Assembly (NCBI RefSeq): GCF_039530225.1
Contig: NZ_BAAAOH010000001.1
Location: forward strand, 1,116,001-1,180,000
Reading direction: 5' to 3'
DNA length: 64,000 nucleotides
DNA from: Microbacterium pumilum
Lineage (GTDB): Bacteria; Actinomycetota; Actinomycetes; Actinomycetales; Microbacteriaceae
The notes under the pieces are model-generated. The model had not been told where the DNA came from. It saw nothing but the letters and a program-made list of their open reading frames with translations, and searched no databases. The position numbers were made by a program, and so were the translations under genes. This document shows, in pieces, positions 55,499-63,829 of the stretch (position 1 is its first letter; the number at the start of each line of letters is the position of its first letter).

Positions 55499-56569
55499 TC
55501 AGCCGATCAACGATGCGACTGAGATGCGCTCTCGCTGCGGAGAGTCTTCGATCGCGAGTGCCCCAAATCGCTCACCAAGATCCTGCGCCACCCGGGCGAG
55601 GGAGTCCTGCGATGCGCGATACCCCGGGTAGATCTGTATCGAGTTCGACTCCGTCACCACAACGTCGAAGTTTGACCCATCGCGCTCATCGCGTAGTGCG
55701 AAATGCAAATATGGATTGCGGTGGAAGACTGCGAGTGACGTGCTTGGCATGCGGGCGATGACGTCAAGCAGAGCTCCAGTATCCTTGCGGTCGTTGAAGA
55801 TCTGCGCCCCGAGTTCCACTCGCAAGGGCCTAACGTCCTCGCGAACTGAGAGGCGCGCTCGATGCGTGACCAGTACGCGGCGATTCGCGGCGGCGGCGGC
55901 CAATGGCTCCAGTACAGCGCTCTGGAAGAGACGTGGCCCGCCCGAATAGAAGGTCGCGCCGGCCACCCTGCGCAGTTGCATCGTGATTGCCGGCGACTGC
56001 ATGGTGATTGTGCGAAGCACTCCCCCCTGTTCCTCGGTCTCAGCAATGGCCTGCTGCGGAGAGGGGCGCATCTCTGGGAAGCCGCGGCTGATCGAGGAAT
56101 GATCGCCCGACTTGCGGGCCGTGGTCCGGGAGACGGAGACCGATTGCGATTGCTCAAGCTCGGAAGCAATCGAGAGGAAGTCGCGGTGATTGAGATAGCA
56201 ACGGGAAACCTGACCATGTCGGACCAGCGCGCGTTCAAGCTTGCGCCAACGCTTGTCCGTCTTCGGCTGCCCTGAGGCGATGTGGAAAACACCGTCGTAG
56301 GCGGTCGTGAAGGCGACCGCCGCCCATGCTCCGTCCGTGTCAGCGATGCGGAGCACCCTCTGGTCGTTGCCAAGGATCTGGCTGACCTGCGCGCCCGGAA
56401 TGCTCAGATCGTCGAAGGGATGCGTCCCAGCGGTGAACAGAGTCTCGACGGCAACGTGGGCACTACCGAATGCATCTTGCGCTCGACGAGCGACTCCTAC
56501 GAAGTTGATGGACGTCTCACCGTCGGCTAGCGAAAGAAGGACGCGGTCGAACCCGCTCGAGTCCTCCAT
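55499..56569 (-). CDS. Uncharacterised partner of the nuclease-like gene
   Basis: A 356-residue protein with no recognised family. The N-terminal half is rich in beta strands (SINFVGVARRAQDAF, GAWAAVAFTTAYDGVFHIASG) and the C-terminal half has a helix LFQSAVLEPLAAAAANRRV followed by strands (LHFALRDERDGSNFDVVVTESNSIQIYPG). The final segment before the stop resembles a small alpha/beta sensor or ligand domain. It is tightly coupled to the nuclease-like gene (five-base gap), so the two probably act together. Confidence 0.65.
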   Translation of the reverse strand: MEDSSGFDRVLLSLADGETSINFVGVARRAQDAFGSAHVAVETLFTAGTHPFDDLSIPGAQVSQILGNDQRVLRIADTDGAWAAVAFTTAYDGVFHIASGQPKTDKRWRKLERALVRHGQVSRCYLNHRDFLSIASELEQSQSVSVSRTTARKSGDHSSISRGFPEMRPSPQQAIAETEEQGGVLRTITMQSPAITMQLRRVAGATFYSGGPRLFQSAVLEPLAAAAANRRVLVTHRARLSVREDVRPLRVELGAQIFNDRKDTGALLDVIARMPSTSLAVFHRNPYLHFALRDERDGSNFDVVVTESNSIQIYPGYRASQDSLARVAQDLGERFGALAIEDSPQRERISVASLIG

Positions 56570-56937
56570 GCGGCCCCCGGTTCCAATAAGGCACCGGTGC
56601 TGTAGTCACCCGGTGCTGATCGACATGATACTTAGGCCCGGCCGCCGCAACATACCATCGTGCTCTGGGCCACAGACATCGTGGCTGAGTGTTGGCTACG
56701 TCGAGCCCGCCGACTCCCTCAGATGCGGATAGACCCCGACGCACCCGGCCCGTCGCTCATCGTCCATATGCGCCGATAGGAATCCTTCGTGAACGCTGGA
56801 CACGAGCACATCGCGGAGCTTTCAATATGGCCAGCCCGCGCGAGAGTGCCAATTCATGGTAGCGTCCGGCGCCCACAACGCGCCGCCGCCCCTGTGTCGC
56901 GTCTGCATGTCGGATTCGAGACACCGAGGCGCAGCGG
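56570..56937. other. Spacer without recognisable gene
   Basis: This 368-base stretch lies upstream of the two-gene module and after the DUF2188 gene, all on the minus strand. The open frames in it are short, arginine-rich and without ribosome sites. CACCGGTGC and CACCCGGTGC near 56,589-56,610 are small palindromes. It presumably contains the promoter of the 55,499-56,569 gene. Confidence 0.5.
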
Positions 56938-57186
56938 CTAGTGCTCGCGATCTCGTGGTGGGTTGGGATCGTTGCCCGGCGCGACGGTGTCTTTACTGCG
57001 GATCTTGCCATCGCGGCCGTGGGTGACGACCTCACCGCCGCCTGCGTTGCGGACGATGTCCTTCGCCCGACGCTCAGCGTCGGCCTGGGTCCGTTCGTTG
57101 CCGGAGATACGCTTCGCGCCGGGAGCGGTGATATCCCAGCCGCCATTCCGGCCCGGTACGACGTCCCGACGGCTATTGCTTGCCAT
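56938..57186 (-). CDS. DUF2188 family protein
   Basis: An 82-residue basic protein matching DUF2188: DVVPGRNGGWDITAPGAKRISGNERTQADAERRAKDIVRNAGGGEVVTHGRDGKIRSKDT, a two-unit beta-alpha structure ending PNPPRD. Members are small and widespread, of unknown function. ATG 57186 is chosen for GGAGG five bases upstream and for matching the family start; the longer open frame upstream is rejected. It is divergent from the next gene. Confidence 0.82.
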   Translation of the reverse strand: MASNSRRDVVPGRNGGWDITAPGAKRISGNERTQADAERRAKDIVRNAGGGEVVTHGRDGKIRSKDTVAPGNDPNPPRDREH

Positions 57187-57270
57187 GTGACCTCCTCGCC
57201 GGTGCGAGTCTACGACTCGGCGGTGCATGAGGATCATCTCGTAACGCCGGCGCTGCGCTACTTTGTCGAG

Positions 57271-58065
57271 ATGGAAGACGTCGACCACCTTTGCAATCCG
57301 GCCGGCCGGCTATGGGTACTGTTGCGAGACCTGAGCGGATACTCGCAGAGTGAGGCGATGACGCAGTCCATCGCTCGCTACTTCGGTTTCGACGCCAACG
57401 ACCTCAAGCGCTACATGGAGGCTGTGGTCGCTATCTGGACACTCCCCGACGGTATTCATACTGCGGTCGCTGAACTGCGCAATCCGGTGCCTCCCGCAGG
57501 CCGCCTACTTAGGCCACTAGAAGATGTCGTCCCGGCGATCCGAGGCTTCGCCTATAGCAACAACGCGCTCGAGGCAGCCATGCGCCCCATTCATCAGGGC
57601 ACGCTCTCTGACCTGGAGATCTGCAGCTATCTCCTCCACGAGCACAGGGGAGCGCATCCTGTTCCGCAGTCGACGCTCGACGAACTGCAGCAGCTGATTG
57701 ACGCGCTGATCAGCGCGCTGAGCGACGACACCGAACTAAGTACAGACTTCAAGGAGGCAATTCGACGGCACGCGCAACGAATCGCCGACGCGATCTCGTT
57801 ACACAAGGTCCACGGCGCCGAGGGCATAGTGACCGAGTGGGACGGCCTGGTGGGAGCAATGGCCCGTCACTCCTCCGAGCTGCACAAGCCTGGCCCCGTT
57901 CTGGCGTTGCTCAAGAAGGTGGGCGCCGTGGTACTGACAATCGTCGCAGCGATAGCCGCACCCAACGAGTTCGTCACCGGGCTGGAGTTCATTATCGACA
58001 CCACCACAACGCCAACCATGATTGAGGCGCCTGCGGCCCCCTCCGACGGCGCCGAGACCTCGTAG
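57271..58065 (+). CDS. Island protein with C-terminal transmembrane segment
   Basis: About 264 residues. The N-terminal WVLLRDLSGYSQSEAMTQSIARYFGF segment looks like a helix-turn-helix-type helical repeat, the middle (GTLSDLEICSYLLHEHRGAHPVPQSTLDELQQLIDALISALSDDTELS) is helical, and VLALLKKVGAVVLTIVAAIAAPNEFVTGLEFII near the C-terminus is a membrane segment. No family recognised. The start is uncertain: ATG 57271 is preferred, but GTG 57222 in the same frame is possible. It is followed by the DUF6338 gene after 36 bases. Confidence 0.6.
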   Translation: MEDVDHLCNPAGRLWVLLRDLSGYSQSEAMTQSIARYFGFDANDLKRYMEAVVAIWTLPDGIHTAVAELRNPVPPAGRLLRPLEDVVPAIRGFAYSNNALEAAMRPIHQGTLSDLEICSYLLHEHRGAHPVPQSTLDELQQLIDALISALSDDTELSTDFKEAIRRHAQRIADAISLHKVHGAEGIVTEWDGLVGAMARHSSELHKPGPVLALLKKVGAVVLTIVAAIAAPNEFVTGLEFIIDTTTTPTMIEAPAAPSDGAETS

Positions 58066-58101
58066 CGTGACCCAGATGAACAACGTCAGCTGCGGTGCGC
58101 G

Positions 58102-58761
58102 ATGAGCCTGCCCACGGATGGGTTTGGGATCCTCGCGTATTTGGCTCTCATCGTTCCCGGAATCATCTTCATCATGGTCCGATCTCAACTTCGCGGCTTT
58201 CGAGACGTCGATCGGAGCGTAGGCGCGCGTATTCTTTTGGCGTTCGTGGTCAGTGCGATCTTCGTTGCCCTCTATACGGCGATCCTCGGCCCGCGCGCAG
58301 TGGCCCGACTGCAGTCCGGTGCCGAGGTGACACCGGACGAGGTCGCTGGCGCCGCATGGCTGTTCATCCTCACAGCGATCCTCATCCCGGCAGTTGTCTC
58401 GTGGGCGATCTACGGCGAAACAGCCTTGCTTCGCCCTATTCATCGCGCCGCCAACACGATCAAGGCTCGGATCACCAACTCCCGGTATGAGCCCACGCCG
58501 ACGGCGTGGGATCTCGCTACTACGACGACGGAGGCAACTTGGGTGCGAGTCCGGCTCAACGACGGCGTATGGGTTGGCGGAAGGTTTGGCGATCGCTCGT
58601 ACTTCAGCACCTACCCCGAACCGCGGGACCTCTTCATCGAGGAGCAATACATCATGAGCGGGGAGGGCGCGTTTGTGGACCCCGTGCCCTCCAGCGCCGG
58701 TGTGTGGGTGGCTGTGAAGGACGACTACCTAGTTGAATGGCTCCACGACGCCGAAGACTAG
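58102..58761 (+). CDS. DUF6338 family membrane protein
   Basis: A 219-residue protein matching DUF6338. Helices lie near residues 10-30, 45-65 and 85-108, and a soluble C-terminal domain carries PTAWDLATTTTEATWVRVRLNDGVWVGGRFGDRSYFSTYPEPRDLFIEEQY, the family hallmark, and a final VKDDYLVEWLHD. The domain resembles a small beta barrel. Function unknown; related genes are found in mobile or defence-rich regions, which is only a weak hint. GAPs of 36 and 7 bases to its neighbours suggest one operon. Confidence 0.78.
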   Translation: MSLPTDGFGILAYLALIVPGIIFIMVRSQLRGFRDVDRSVGARILLAFVVSAIFVALYTAILGPRAVARLQSGAEVTPDEVAGAAWLFILTAILIPAVVSWAIYGETALLRPIHRAANTIKARITNSRYEPTPTAWDLATTTTEATWVRVRLNDGVWVGGRFGDRSYFSTYPEPRDLFIEEQYIMSGEGAFVDPVPSSAGVWVAVKDDYLVEWLHDAED

Positions 58762-58768
58762 GGGTGCG

Positions 58769-58975
58769 ATGATGGCTGGAAGCGACAAATCGGGTTCGAG
58801 TTCCGAATCGAGGGGTGGCCGCGCCGGCCGCTCTTCCGAGGGCGCGAGACCACGCGCCATCACCGGCAGTGGCTCGGGACCGGCCACCGGTAGCGGCTCG
58901 GGCTCGGGCTCGACGAAACCCGGCAGCGGCAAACCACCCGCCGGCAATTCCGGAGTCTCTTCAACGAAGAAGTAG
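58769..58975 (+). CDS. Gly/Ser-rich low-complexity small protein next to DUF6338
   Basis: A 68-residue basic protein consisting of Gly, Ser, Lys and Pro in repeated GSGSG units (ITGSGSGPATGSGSGSG), with no hydrophobic segment. The start has GGGGTGCG a few bases upstream. It begins seven bases after the DUF6338 stop. It may be a disordered partner of DUF6338, as small Gly/Ser-rich ORFs commonly trail that family. Confidence 0.5.
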   Translation: MMAGSDKSGSSSESRGGRAGRSSEGARPRAITGSGSGPATGSGSGSGSTKPGSGKPPAGNSGVSSTKK

Positions 58976-59297
58976 CGCTCGGCGCATTGAGCCGATCGCC
59001 GAGATAGTCGCGACCGCTGAGCCATATACCGAAGCAGTAAGCCGGTTCGATTCTCGCCGGACTGCCATTAGCAGCTGCGCAATCGGTCACGACTCCCCAA
59101 CCTGCGATCCGGCAACTTAACAGCCCTCGAGGAGCGGATTCATCGAGACCACTCGCTACCTCCGCGATCTCTATGCCAGCCACCTTCGAGTGGCGCTCGC
59201 AGGCGCCCCTCGATCGTGCATGGCACGGATAGGGATGGATCTAGAGCGGGGTGTGGTGCTCCGTGCCGTGAACGCGCGTTCCTGGCATGATCTGCGC
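58976..59297. other. Spacer without recognisable gene
   Basis: About 322 bases between the Gly/Ser-rich gene and the membrane protein at 59,298. No frame of plausible length and composition has a ribosome site; the longer open frame from 59,190 is simply the upstream extension of the next gene. Confidence 0.5.
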
Positions 59298-59978
59298 ATG
59301 ACCGTCACCGTCGACGCCGCCCACTCGCCTGCGCCCGCCGAAGAGCCCGCCGAGCCACCCACCCGTGACCCTCAGCGACGTCTGTTGCGCTGGGTCGTGC
59401 TCGGCGTTGTGGGCGCGTTGAGTATCGCGGGTGGTGCGTGGTGGATCACTGCCCAGTCGGCTTTGTCGCAGGTGTCCGTCGCGTACGACCTGCAGCCCGT
59501 TGTCTGCGACGGCGCTGAGGTGGGGCAACGAGCAGACGGCCCGGAATCCGAGTTCTACAACCCCGTCGTGGTGTGGACCCCGGGGATGGAATGCCGACTG
59601 CGTATCCACGTGCTCAACAACAGTTGGTCCGAGATCACGATCGACTCGGTGACCCTGGCGATGATGGGCGAAGACAACCTGCAAGGGCTCGAACCCCGCG
59701 CGGTCAACCCGAACGGGTTCACCTCAACCTCCGAGCAATACGGCGACATCACCTTCACCATGACGGGACCGCTTCACATCGGTCCCGGTGACGACCAGCT
59801 CCTCGAAGCCGTGATCGACTATCGCGGCGGCGCGCAATACCGACACTGCGATGCCCTCGGACTGCACACGCCTGACGTGTCGGTGTCGGCAATCGGGGTA
59901 ACCGAAACGAAGACACCTCCTGCATGGAGCACCATCTGGTTCCAGCAAGGCTCGCTGAAGGACTGCGCGTCCAGCTAG
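59298..59978 (+). CDS. Membrane-anchored extracellular protein, island cargo
   Basis: A 226-residue protein: Pro/Ala-rich cytoplasmic N-terminus, one transmembrane helix near residues 38-60 (RWVVLGVVGALSIAGGAWW), and an extracellular domain with several cysteines (VVCDG, GMECRL, HCDALG, KDCASS). The domain resembles the beta-sandwich part of the protein at 25,888, which has the same plan, but similarity is not strong enough to call them homologues. ATG 59298 is chosen because the frame upstream to 59,190 has a basic, unrelated stretch. Confidence 0.65.
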   Translation: MTVTVDAAHSPAPAEEPAEPPTRDPQRRLLRWVVLGVVGALSIAGGAWWITAQSALSQVSVAYDLQPVVCDGAEVGQRADGPESEFYNPVVVWTPGMECRLRIHVLNNSWSEITIDSVTLAMMGEDNLQGLEPRAVNPNGFTSTSEQYGDITFTMTGPLHIGPGDDQLLEAVIDYRGGAQYRHCDALGLHTPDVSVSAIGVTETKTPPAWSTIWFQQGSLKDCASS

Positions 59979-60077
59979 CCGCCCACCGAGGCTCGGTCCG
60001 CCCGCGGGGATCGGGTTCGACCGCCCGCATTGGTCCCTGTTTCGCGCGCGGCCCGCAAGGGGATCGGCGATTGACTC

Positions 60078-60338
60078 TCAGCTCCAAGCGTGATGCACGT
60101 GCCAACCGGTCTCGGCCTTGAAAACATCGAACACATAGGACTCGCCGCCCTCGTCGGTCGCCTGGAATCGCCAGCCGTAGAGGCCGACCGCACGGCCGGG
60201 AGCAGCCGACCAGATCGAGTCGCGAAGGCGAGTGGGAATGTCCGTGATTCGCCAGCGTCTACCCGCGTAGAACATCCGCTGGGGGATGTCGTCGACCATC
60301 CAGATCGTCAGATCGCGTTCGATCTCTGTGGCGCTCAT
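60078..60338 (-). CDS. DUF6504-like small protein
   Basis: An 86-residue protein: EIERDLTIWMVDDIPQRMFYAGRRWRITDIPTRLRDSIWSA then GLYGWRFQATDEGGESYVFDVF. The RFxWRGRRYRV-like core is that of DUF6504, a small domain seen beside or fused to Y-family DNA polymerase genes. ATG 60338 is preferred over a longer frame to 60,500. A possible LexA/SOS box lies 13 bases upstream. Family assignment is moderate. Confidence 0.6.
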   Translation of the reverse strand: MSATEIERDLTIWMVDDIPQRMFYAGRRWRITDIPTRLRDSIWSAAPGRAVGLYGWRFQATDEGGESYVFDVFKAETGWHVHHAWS

Positions 60339-60350
60339 GACACCACAGAA

Positions 60351-60366
60351 TAGAACATTTGTACTA
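60351..60366. promoter_or_regulatory. SOS-box-like palindrome upstream of the DUF6504-like gene
   Basis: TAGAACATTTGTACTA resembles the actinobacterial LexA box TCGAACNNNNGTTCGA (the GAAC half matches exactly; the other half is GTAC). It is in an AT-rich stretch 13 bases from the DUF6504-like start, so the gene may be damage-inducible. Confidence 0.35.
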
Positions 60367-60592
60367 GAGACGGTAGTCTGAGGTCGGCCGAGGAGGAGGC
60401 AACCGGCGGCCGATGGGCACGAGTAAGCGCTACGCACACGACCACGCGGAGTTGCATCTGATGCGTGTTCTTTGTGGGTGCATGGTCGCAGAGTGGTCAC
60501 CGGGATGTCGTGCTGGCGCCAACTGGTGATTGCCGACTGTCTAGGTCGTTCCCGTTCAATGCAGGAAGCGCGCGTTGGACGGGAGGCTTGAG

Positions 60593-61711
60593 GTGGTGCA
60601 GGCGGTGCCGTTCGGGTCGGTCGAGCTGCATCTGGTGTCGGGTGTCACGTTGCTTCGTGAGGACGCGGCGGTGTTTGAGGCGATGCTCGAGGGGTGGGCG
60701 GCGCAGCAGCGCGGGGGCCGGAATCTCCAGGCGTACACGGTGGGCCAGCGGGTGCACGCGGTGCGCAGGTTTCAAAGGTTCGCGAACGCGTATCCGTGGG
60801 AGTGGAGCGCGGCCGGGTTCGACGAGTGGATGACGGATCAGGTCACGGTGCACCAGCTGGTGCCCTCGACGATCCGGAACAACCAGATCGCGATCCGACA
60901 GTTCTGCGACTTCCTGTGCTCACCGCACTACGGCTGGGCGGATGAATGCGAGCGACGATTCGGGTCGCATCCGGTGCAGGTGTGTCATGAGTGGAACACC
61001 CGCGTGCACGTGCAGGAGAACGAGGCCGACCCACGCCGCCGCCCGTTGACCCGGCAGGAGCTTCAGCGCCTGTTCGACCGCGCCGACGAGGAGGTCGAGA
61101 CGCGATTGCGGGCGGGGCGGAAGGGCGCGGCGTCGGCGTATCGGGACGCGACGCTGTTGAAGGTGATCTACGCGTGGGGTCTGCGGGCGCGGGAGGCGAT
61201 CATGCTCGACACCGCCGACTACTATCGCAACCCGAAACTGCCTGACTTCGGCGGGTTCGGGTTCCTGCGGGTCCGCTACGGCAAAGCCTCGCGAGGGTCG
61301 CCGCCGAAGCCACGCACCGTCGCGACCGTGATGCCGTGGGCGGTCGACGCACTGGCCGATTACGTCGAGCGTGTGATGCCGCTGATGCAAGGCGGGCAGG
61401 CGTCCGCGTTGTGGTGGTCGGAGCGGGGCACCCGGCTCAGCCAACGGTCGCTCAATGACCGGTTCGCGCAACTGCGGGACGAGCTCGGCCTGGACGAGCG
61501 ACTCACACCGCATTGCCTCCGACACAGTTACGCCACCCATCTCATCGAGGACGGCCACGACCCAGTCTTCGTGCAACGACAGCTGGGGCATGCGTATCAG
61601 TCCACGACGGGCATCTACACGCACGTGTCGGAAGAGTTCGCCAACCGGATACTGAAGGACGCGCTCGGCCGGATCCCCAACTTGCTCCCGGAAGGAATGG
61701 AGAAGCAATGA
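60593..61711 (+). CDS. Tyrosine recombinase, first gene of a recombinase trio
   Basis: A 372-residue site-specific recombinase. Catalytic residues are visible: Arg in WGLRAREAIML, HCLRHSYATHLIEDG, LGHAYQSTTGIY with nucleophile Tyr, near the C-terminus. N-terminal SAM-like arm domain with AVRRFQRFANAYPWEW. GTG 60593 has GGGAGG eight bases upstream; TTG 60575 is an alternative. Followed with overlapping ends by an HTH gene and a zinc-finger recombinase-like gene, forming a three-gene set. Confidence 0.88.
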   Translation: MVQAVPFGSVELHLVSGVTLLREDAAVFEAMLEGWAAQQRGGRNLQAYTVGQRVHAVRRFQRFANAYPWEWSAAGFDEWMTDQVTVHQLVPSTIRNNQIAIRQFCDFLCSPHYGWADECERRFGSHPVQVCHEWNTRVHVQENEADPRRRPLTRQELQRLFDRADEEVETRLRAGRKGAASAYRDATLLKVIYAWGLRAREAIMLDTADYYRNPKLPDFGGFGFLRVRYGKASRGSPPKPRTVATVMPWAVDALADYVERVMPLMQGGQASALWWSERGTRLSQRSLNDRFAQLRDELGLDERLTPHCLRHSYATHLIEDGHDPVFVQRQLGHAYQSTTGIYTHVSEEFANRILKDALGRIPNLLPEGMEKQ

Positions 61712-62043
61712 CCACAGTGATCGGCTACGAATGGCGGCTGCGGGAGCAAATGGCCGCGGCGGGGATGTTCAGCACCACGAAGCTGATCCCGCTGCTGCAG
61801 GAGCGGGGCATCCAATTGTCATCCAGCCAGATCTACCGGCTGGTCGTGGACAAACCGGAGCGGCTGAACCTGGGCGTCCTCGCGGCGCTGATGGACATCC
61901 TCGGCTGCACTGCTGACGACCTGATCGTCACGGTCGACCTGGGCCGATCCCGCACCACCTCGATCGCAGTCGGCGCCGAGCCGGCGTCCACGACGATCCG
62001 AGAACAGGGCTGGCGGCCCAAGCCGGCCCGCATCACCGACTGA
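61708..62043 (+). CDS. Cro/C1-type helix-turn-helix protein of the recombinase trio
   Basis: A 111-residue protein with a HTH_26-type domain: WRLREQMAAAGMFSTTKLIPLLQERGIQLSSSQIYRLVVDKPERLNLGVLAALMDILGCTADDLI. A Thr/Ala-rich tail follows. ATG 61708 overlaps the recombinase stop by four bases and the stop overlaps the next start by one base. A likely regulator or architectural partner of the flanking recombinases. Confidence 0.85.
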   Translation: MTTVIGYEWRLREQMAAAGMFSTTKLIPLLQERGIQLSSSQIYRLVVDKPERLNLGVLAALMDILGCTADDLIVTVDLGRSRTTSIAVGAEPASTTIREQGWRPKPARITD

Positions 62044-63356
62044 TGGCAGCCCCGGCAACGTGCCGGCATGGCGGGACCACGTCCATGGTTACCCCGACCG
62101 GCCGATACTGCCATTGGTGCTGGCGTAACGCGCCCGAATGCCGCCGGCCCTGCACTCGTTGCTCCTCGCTGGACAACCTCGCCGACGGTGGCCGCTGCAA
62201 AACGTGCCGCGCCACGGACGCAGTCGACACGGTACTTGACGAGAAGACCCTGGGGACACAGCCATTGCTGGCCGTGCTGCGGGATCACCTCCACGCTGCC
62301 GACGCGGCCTACGTTCTCATCGCGAAGAAGCGATCCAACGTCTGGCGTCTCATCGTCACGATCGCTGCGCTCCCCCATCCGGTGACCCATACCGACTTGG
62401 ACGAGATGGGCACACCTCGCTCGGTGTCCCAAGTCCGCTCGCTGCTGGTCAGCCTCGGTGTTCTGCCGGAGCGGAATGAGTATGCCGTGATGGTGCGGCG
62501 GTTGGCCGCGGATGCCATCGCCGGACTGCCGCGCCGGGAGGATCAACTCGCGCTGCAACGATTCGTACGGTGGCGCCAGCAGCACCGACCGAACACCGCC
62601 CCGTTGACGATGGCGAAAGCCGCCAACGATCGCACCGAACTGCGGGTCATCGTCGATCTGATCGGAGCGTTCAACACCGCCGGCGCCACGGTCGGCACGG
62701 GCCAGCAGGCGACCTTGGACCAGTGGGCGCGGAGGACGCGGATGGCGTTCCGGTCCCGCCGGTTCCTGGGCTGGTGCGCCCGGACCGGCATCAACCGACA
62801 GCTGATCCCACCACCGGCTCGGCCTAGCGGGTTCCAGCTCGGCGGGGACCTCGGCCCGGGCAACGACGCGGCGCTGCGGCGTGTCCTCGATCCCGACGAG
62901 GACGTCTCGCCACGACTGCGGCTCGCGGTGCTGCTCACCACCGTTTACGCCGTCCGAGTGCACCGCATCGCCGCCCTCTCACAAGACGCGATCCGCGTCG
63001 AGAGCGGTCGACCGCGCATCCGTCTCGGGGACGTCGAGATCGAGCTCCCCGACGCCACCGCATGGTGGATCGACGCGATCCACGACGACCGGACCCATAA
63101 GCCCCGCGCCGGCGGCAGCGGCCGGGACGATACCTGGATCTTCCCGGGGTCCCGCCACGATCAGCACATCCTCCCCTCCAGCCTCGCCCCGCAGCTCAAA
63201 GCACTCGGCGTCTCCCCCGTCACCGCGCATCAAGCATCGGCAGCAGCGCTGATCACGCAGATGCCACCGGCCGTGGTCGCTCGCCTCGTCGGGGTGAGGA
63301 TCACCACCGCGTCGCAATGGCACAAGAGCGCGGGCACAGACCCGGCACACCGCTGA
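62043..63356 (+). CDS. Zinc-finger recombinase-like protein lacking canonical catalytic residues
   Basis: A 437-residue protein. The N-terminal 60 residues hold clustered CxxC pairs (CHWC, CTRC, CKTC), typical of a zinc finger. The C-terminal half resembles a tyrosine recombinase core by layout (RLRLAVLLTTVYAVRVHRIAALS... TWIFPG), but the positions of HxxR and Tyr read TAHQASAAALITQM and ASQWHKSAG. It may bind DNA without cutting, as a partner of the active recombinase. The start ATG overlaps the previous stop by one base. Confidence 0.72.
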   Translation: MAAPATCRHGGTTSMVTPTGRYCHWCWRNAPECRRPCTRCSSLDNLADGGRCKTCRATDAVDTVLDEKTLGTQPLLAVLRDHLHAADAAYVLIAKKRSNVWRLIVTIAALPHPVTHTDLDEMGTPRSVSQVRSLLVSLGVLPERNEYAVMVRRLAADAIAGLPRREDQLALQRFVRWRQQHRPNTAPLTMAKAANDRTELRVIVDLIGAFNTAGATVGTGQQATLDQWARRTRMAFRSRRFLGWCARTGINRQLIPPPARPSGFQLGGDLGPGNDAALRRVLDPDEDVSPRLRLAVLLTTVYAVRVHRIAALSQDAIRVESGRPRIRLGDVEIELPDATAWWIDAIHDDRTHKPRAGGSGRDDTWIFPGSRHDQHILPSSLAPQLKALGVSPVTAHQASAAALITQMPPAVVARLVGVRITTASQWHKSAGTDPAHR

Positions 63357-63383
63357 CAGATCCAGACGTCGGCGCTTGATCGT

Positions 63384-63734
63384 ATGCTCAACGGCGGCCG
63401 GGTCGAAGAAAGGGGGACGCCGGTCATCGGAACGAGCAAACGCTACAGCCAGCACTACGACAAGCTCATGGACGAACGTGTCCTGCAGCGCATCGCCGCC
63501 GAGAACCCACTACAGACCCTCACCCCCGCCGAACGGCAGCAAGACACCCTCCCCGTCACCCGCGACCCGCAACCAAAGCCGTGCACCGCATGGGTTCGAT
63601 TCGGCCCACACGCGCTCCAGGTCGACGCGGTCGTCGTTGTCTGGAACGACCTGGCCTGCGGCATCGAGTTCACCGTCGGCGAGAAGCAGCTGCGCTGCTG
63701 GATCTGGGCCAACGCAGTCACCCCAACCCACTGA
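63384..63734 (+). CDS. Small island protein of unknown function
   Basis: A 116-residue open frame. The core is VTRDPQPKPCTAWVRFGPHALQVDAVVVVWNDLACGIEFTVGEKQLRCWIW, a beta-rich segment with a WANAVTPTH end; no family recognised. The start is unclear because no ribosome site is visible before ATG 63384. It follows the trio by 27 bases on the same strand. Confidence 0.55.
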   Translation: MLNGGRVEERGTPVIGTSKRYSQHYDKLMDERVLQRIAAENPLQTLTPAERQQDTLPVTRDPQPKPCTAWVRFGPHALQVDAVVVVWNDLACGIEFTVGEKQLRCWIWANAVTPTH

Positions 63735-63829
63735 CCAACGCGATCGACACCGCTGCGGACACAGCGTGGACGACCGGTGACGACCGGAGCGGGCCCGCGC
63801 TGCACACATCGAATCGGCGGGAGGGGACA

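Noticed and set aside
56570..56937. Short frames in the spacer as a gene
   Set aside because: They are Arg/Pro-rich, lack ribosome sites and overlap on both strands; no coherent protein emerges.
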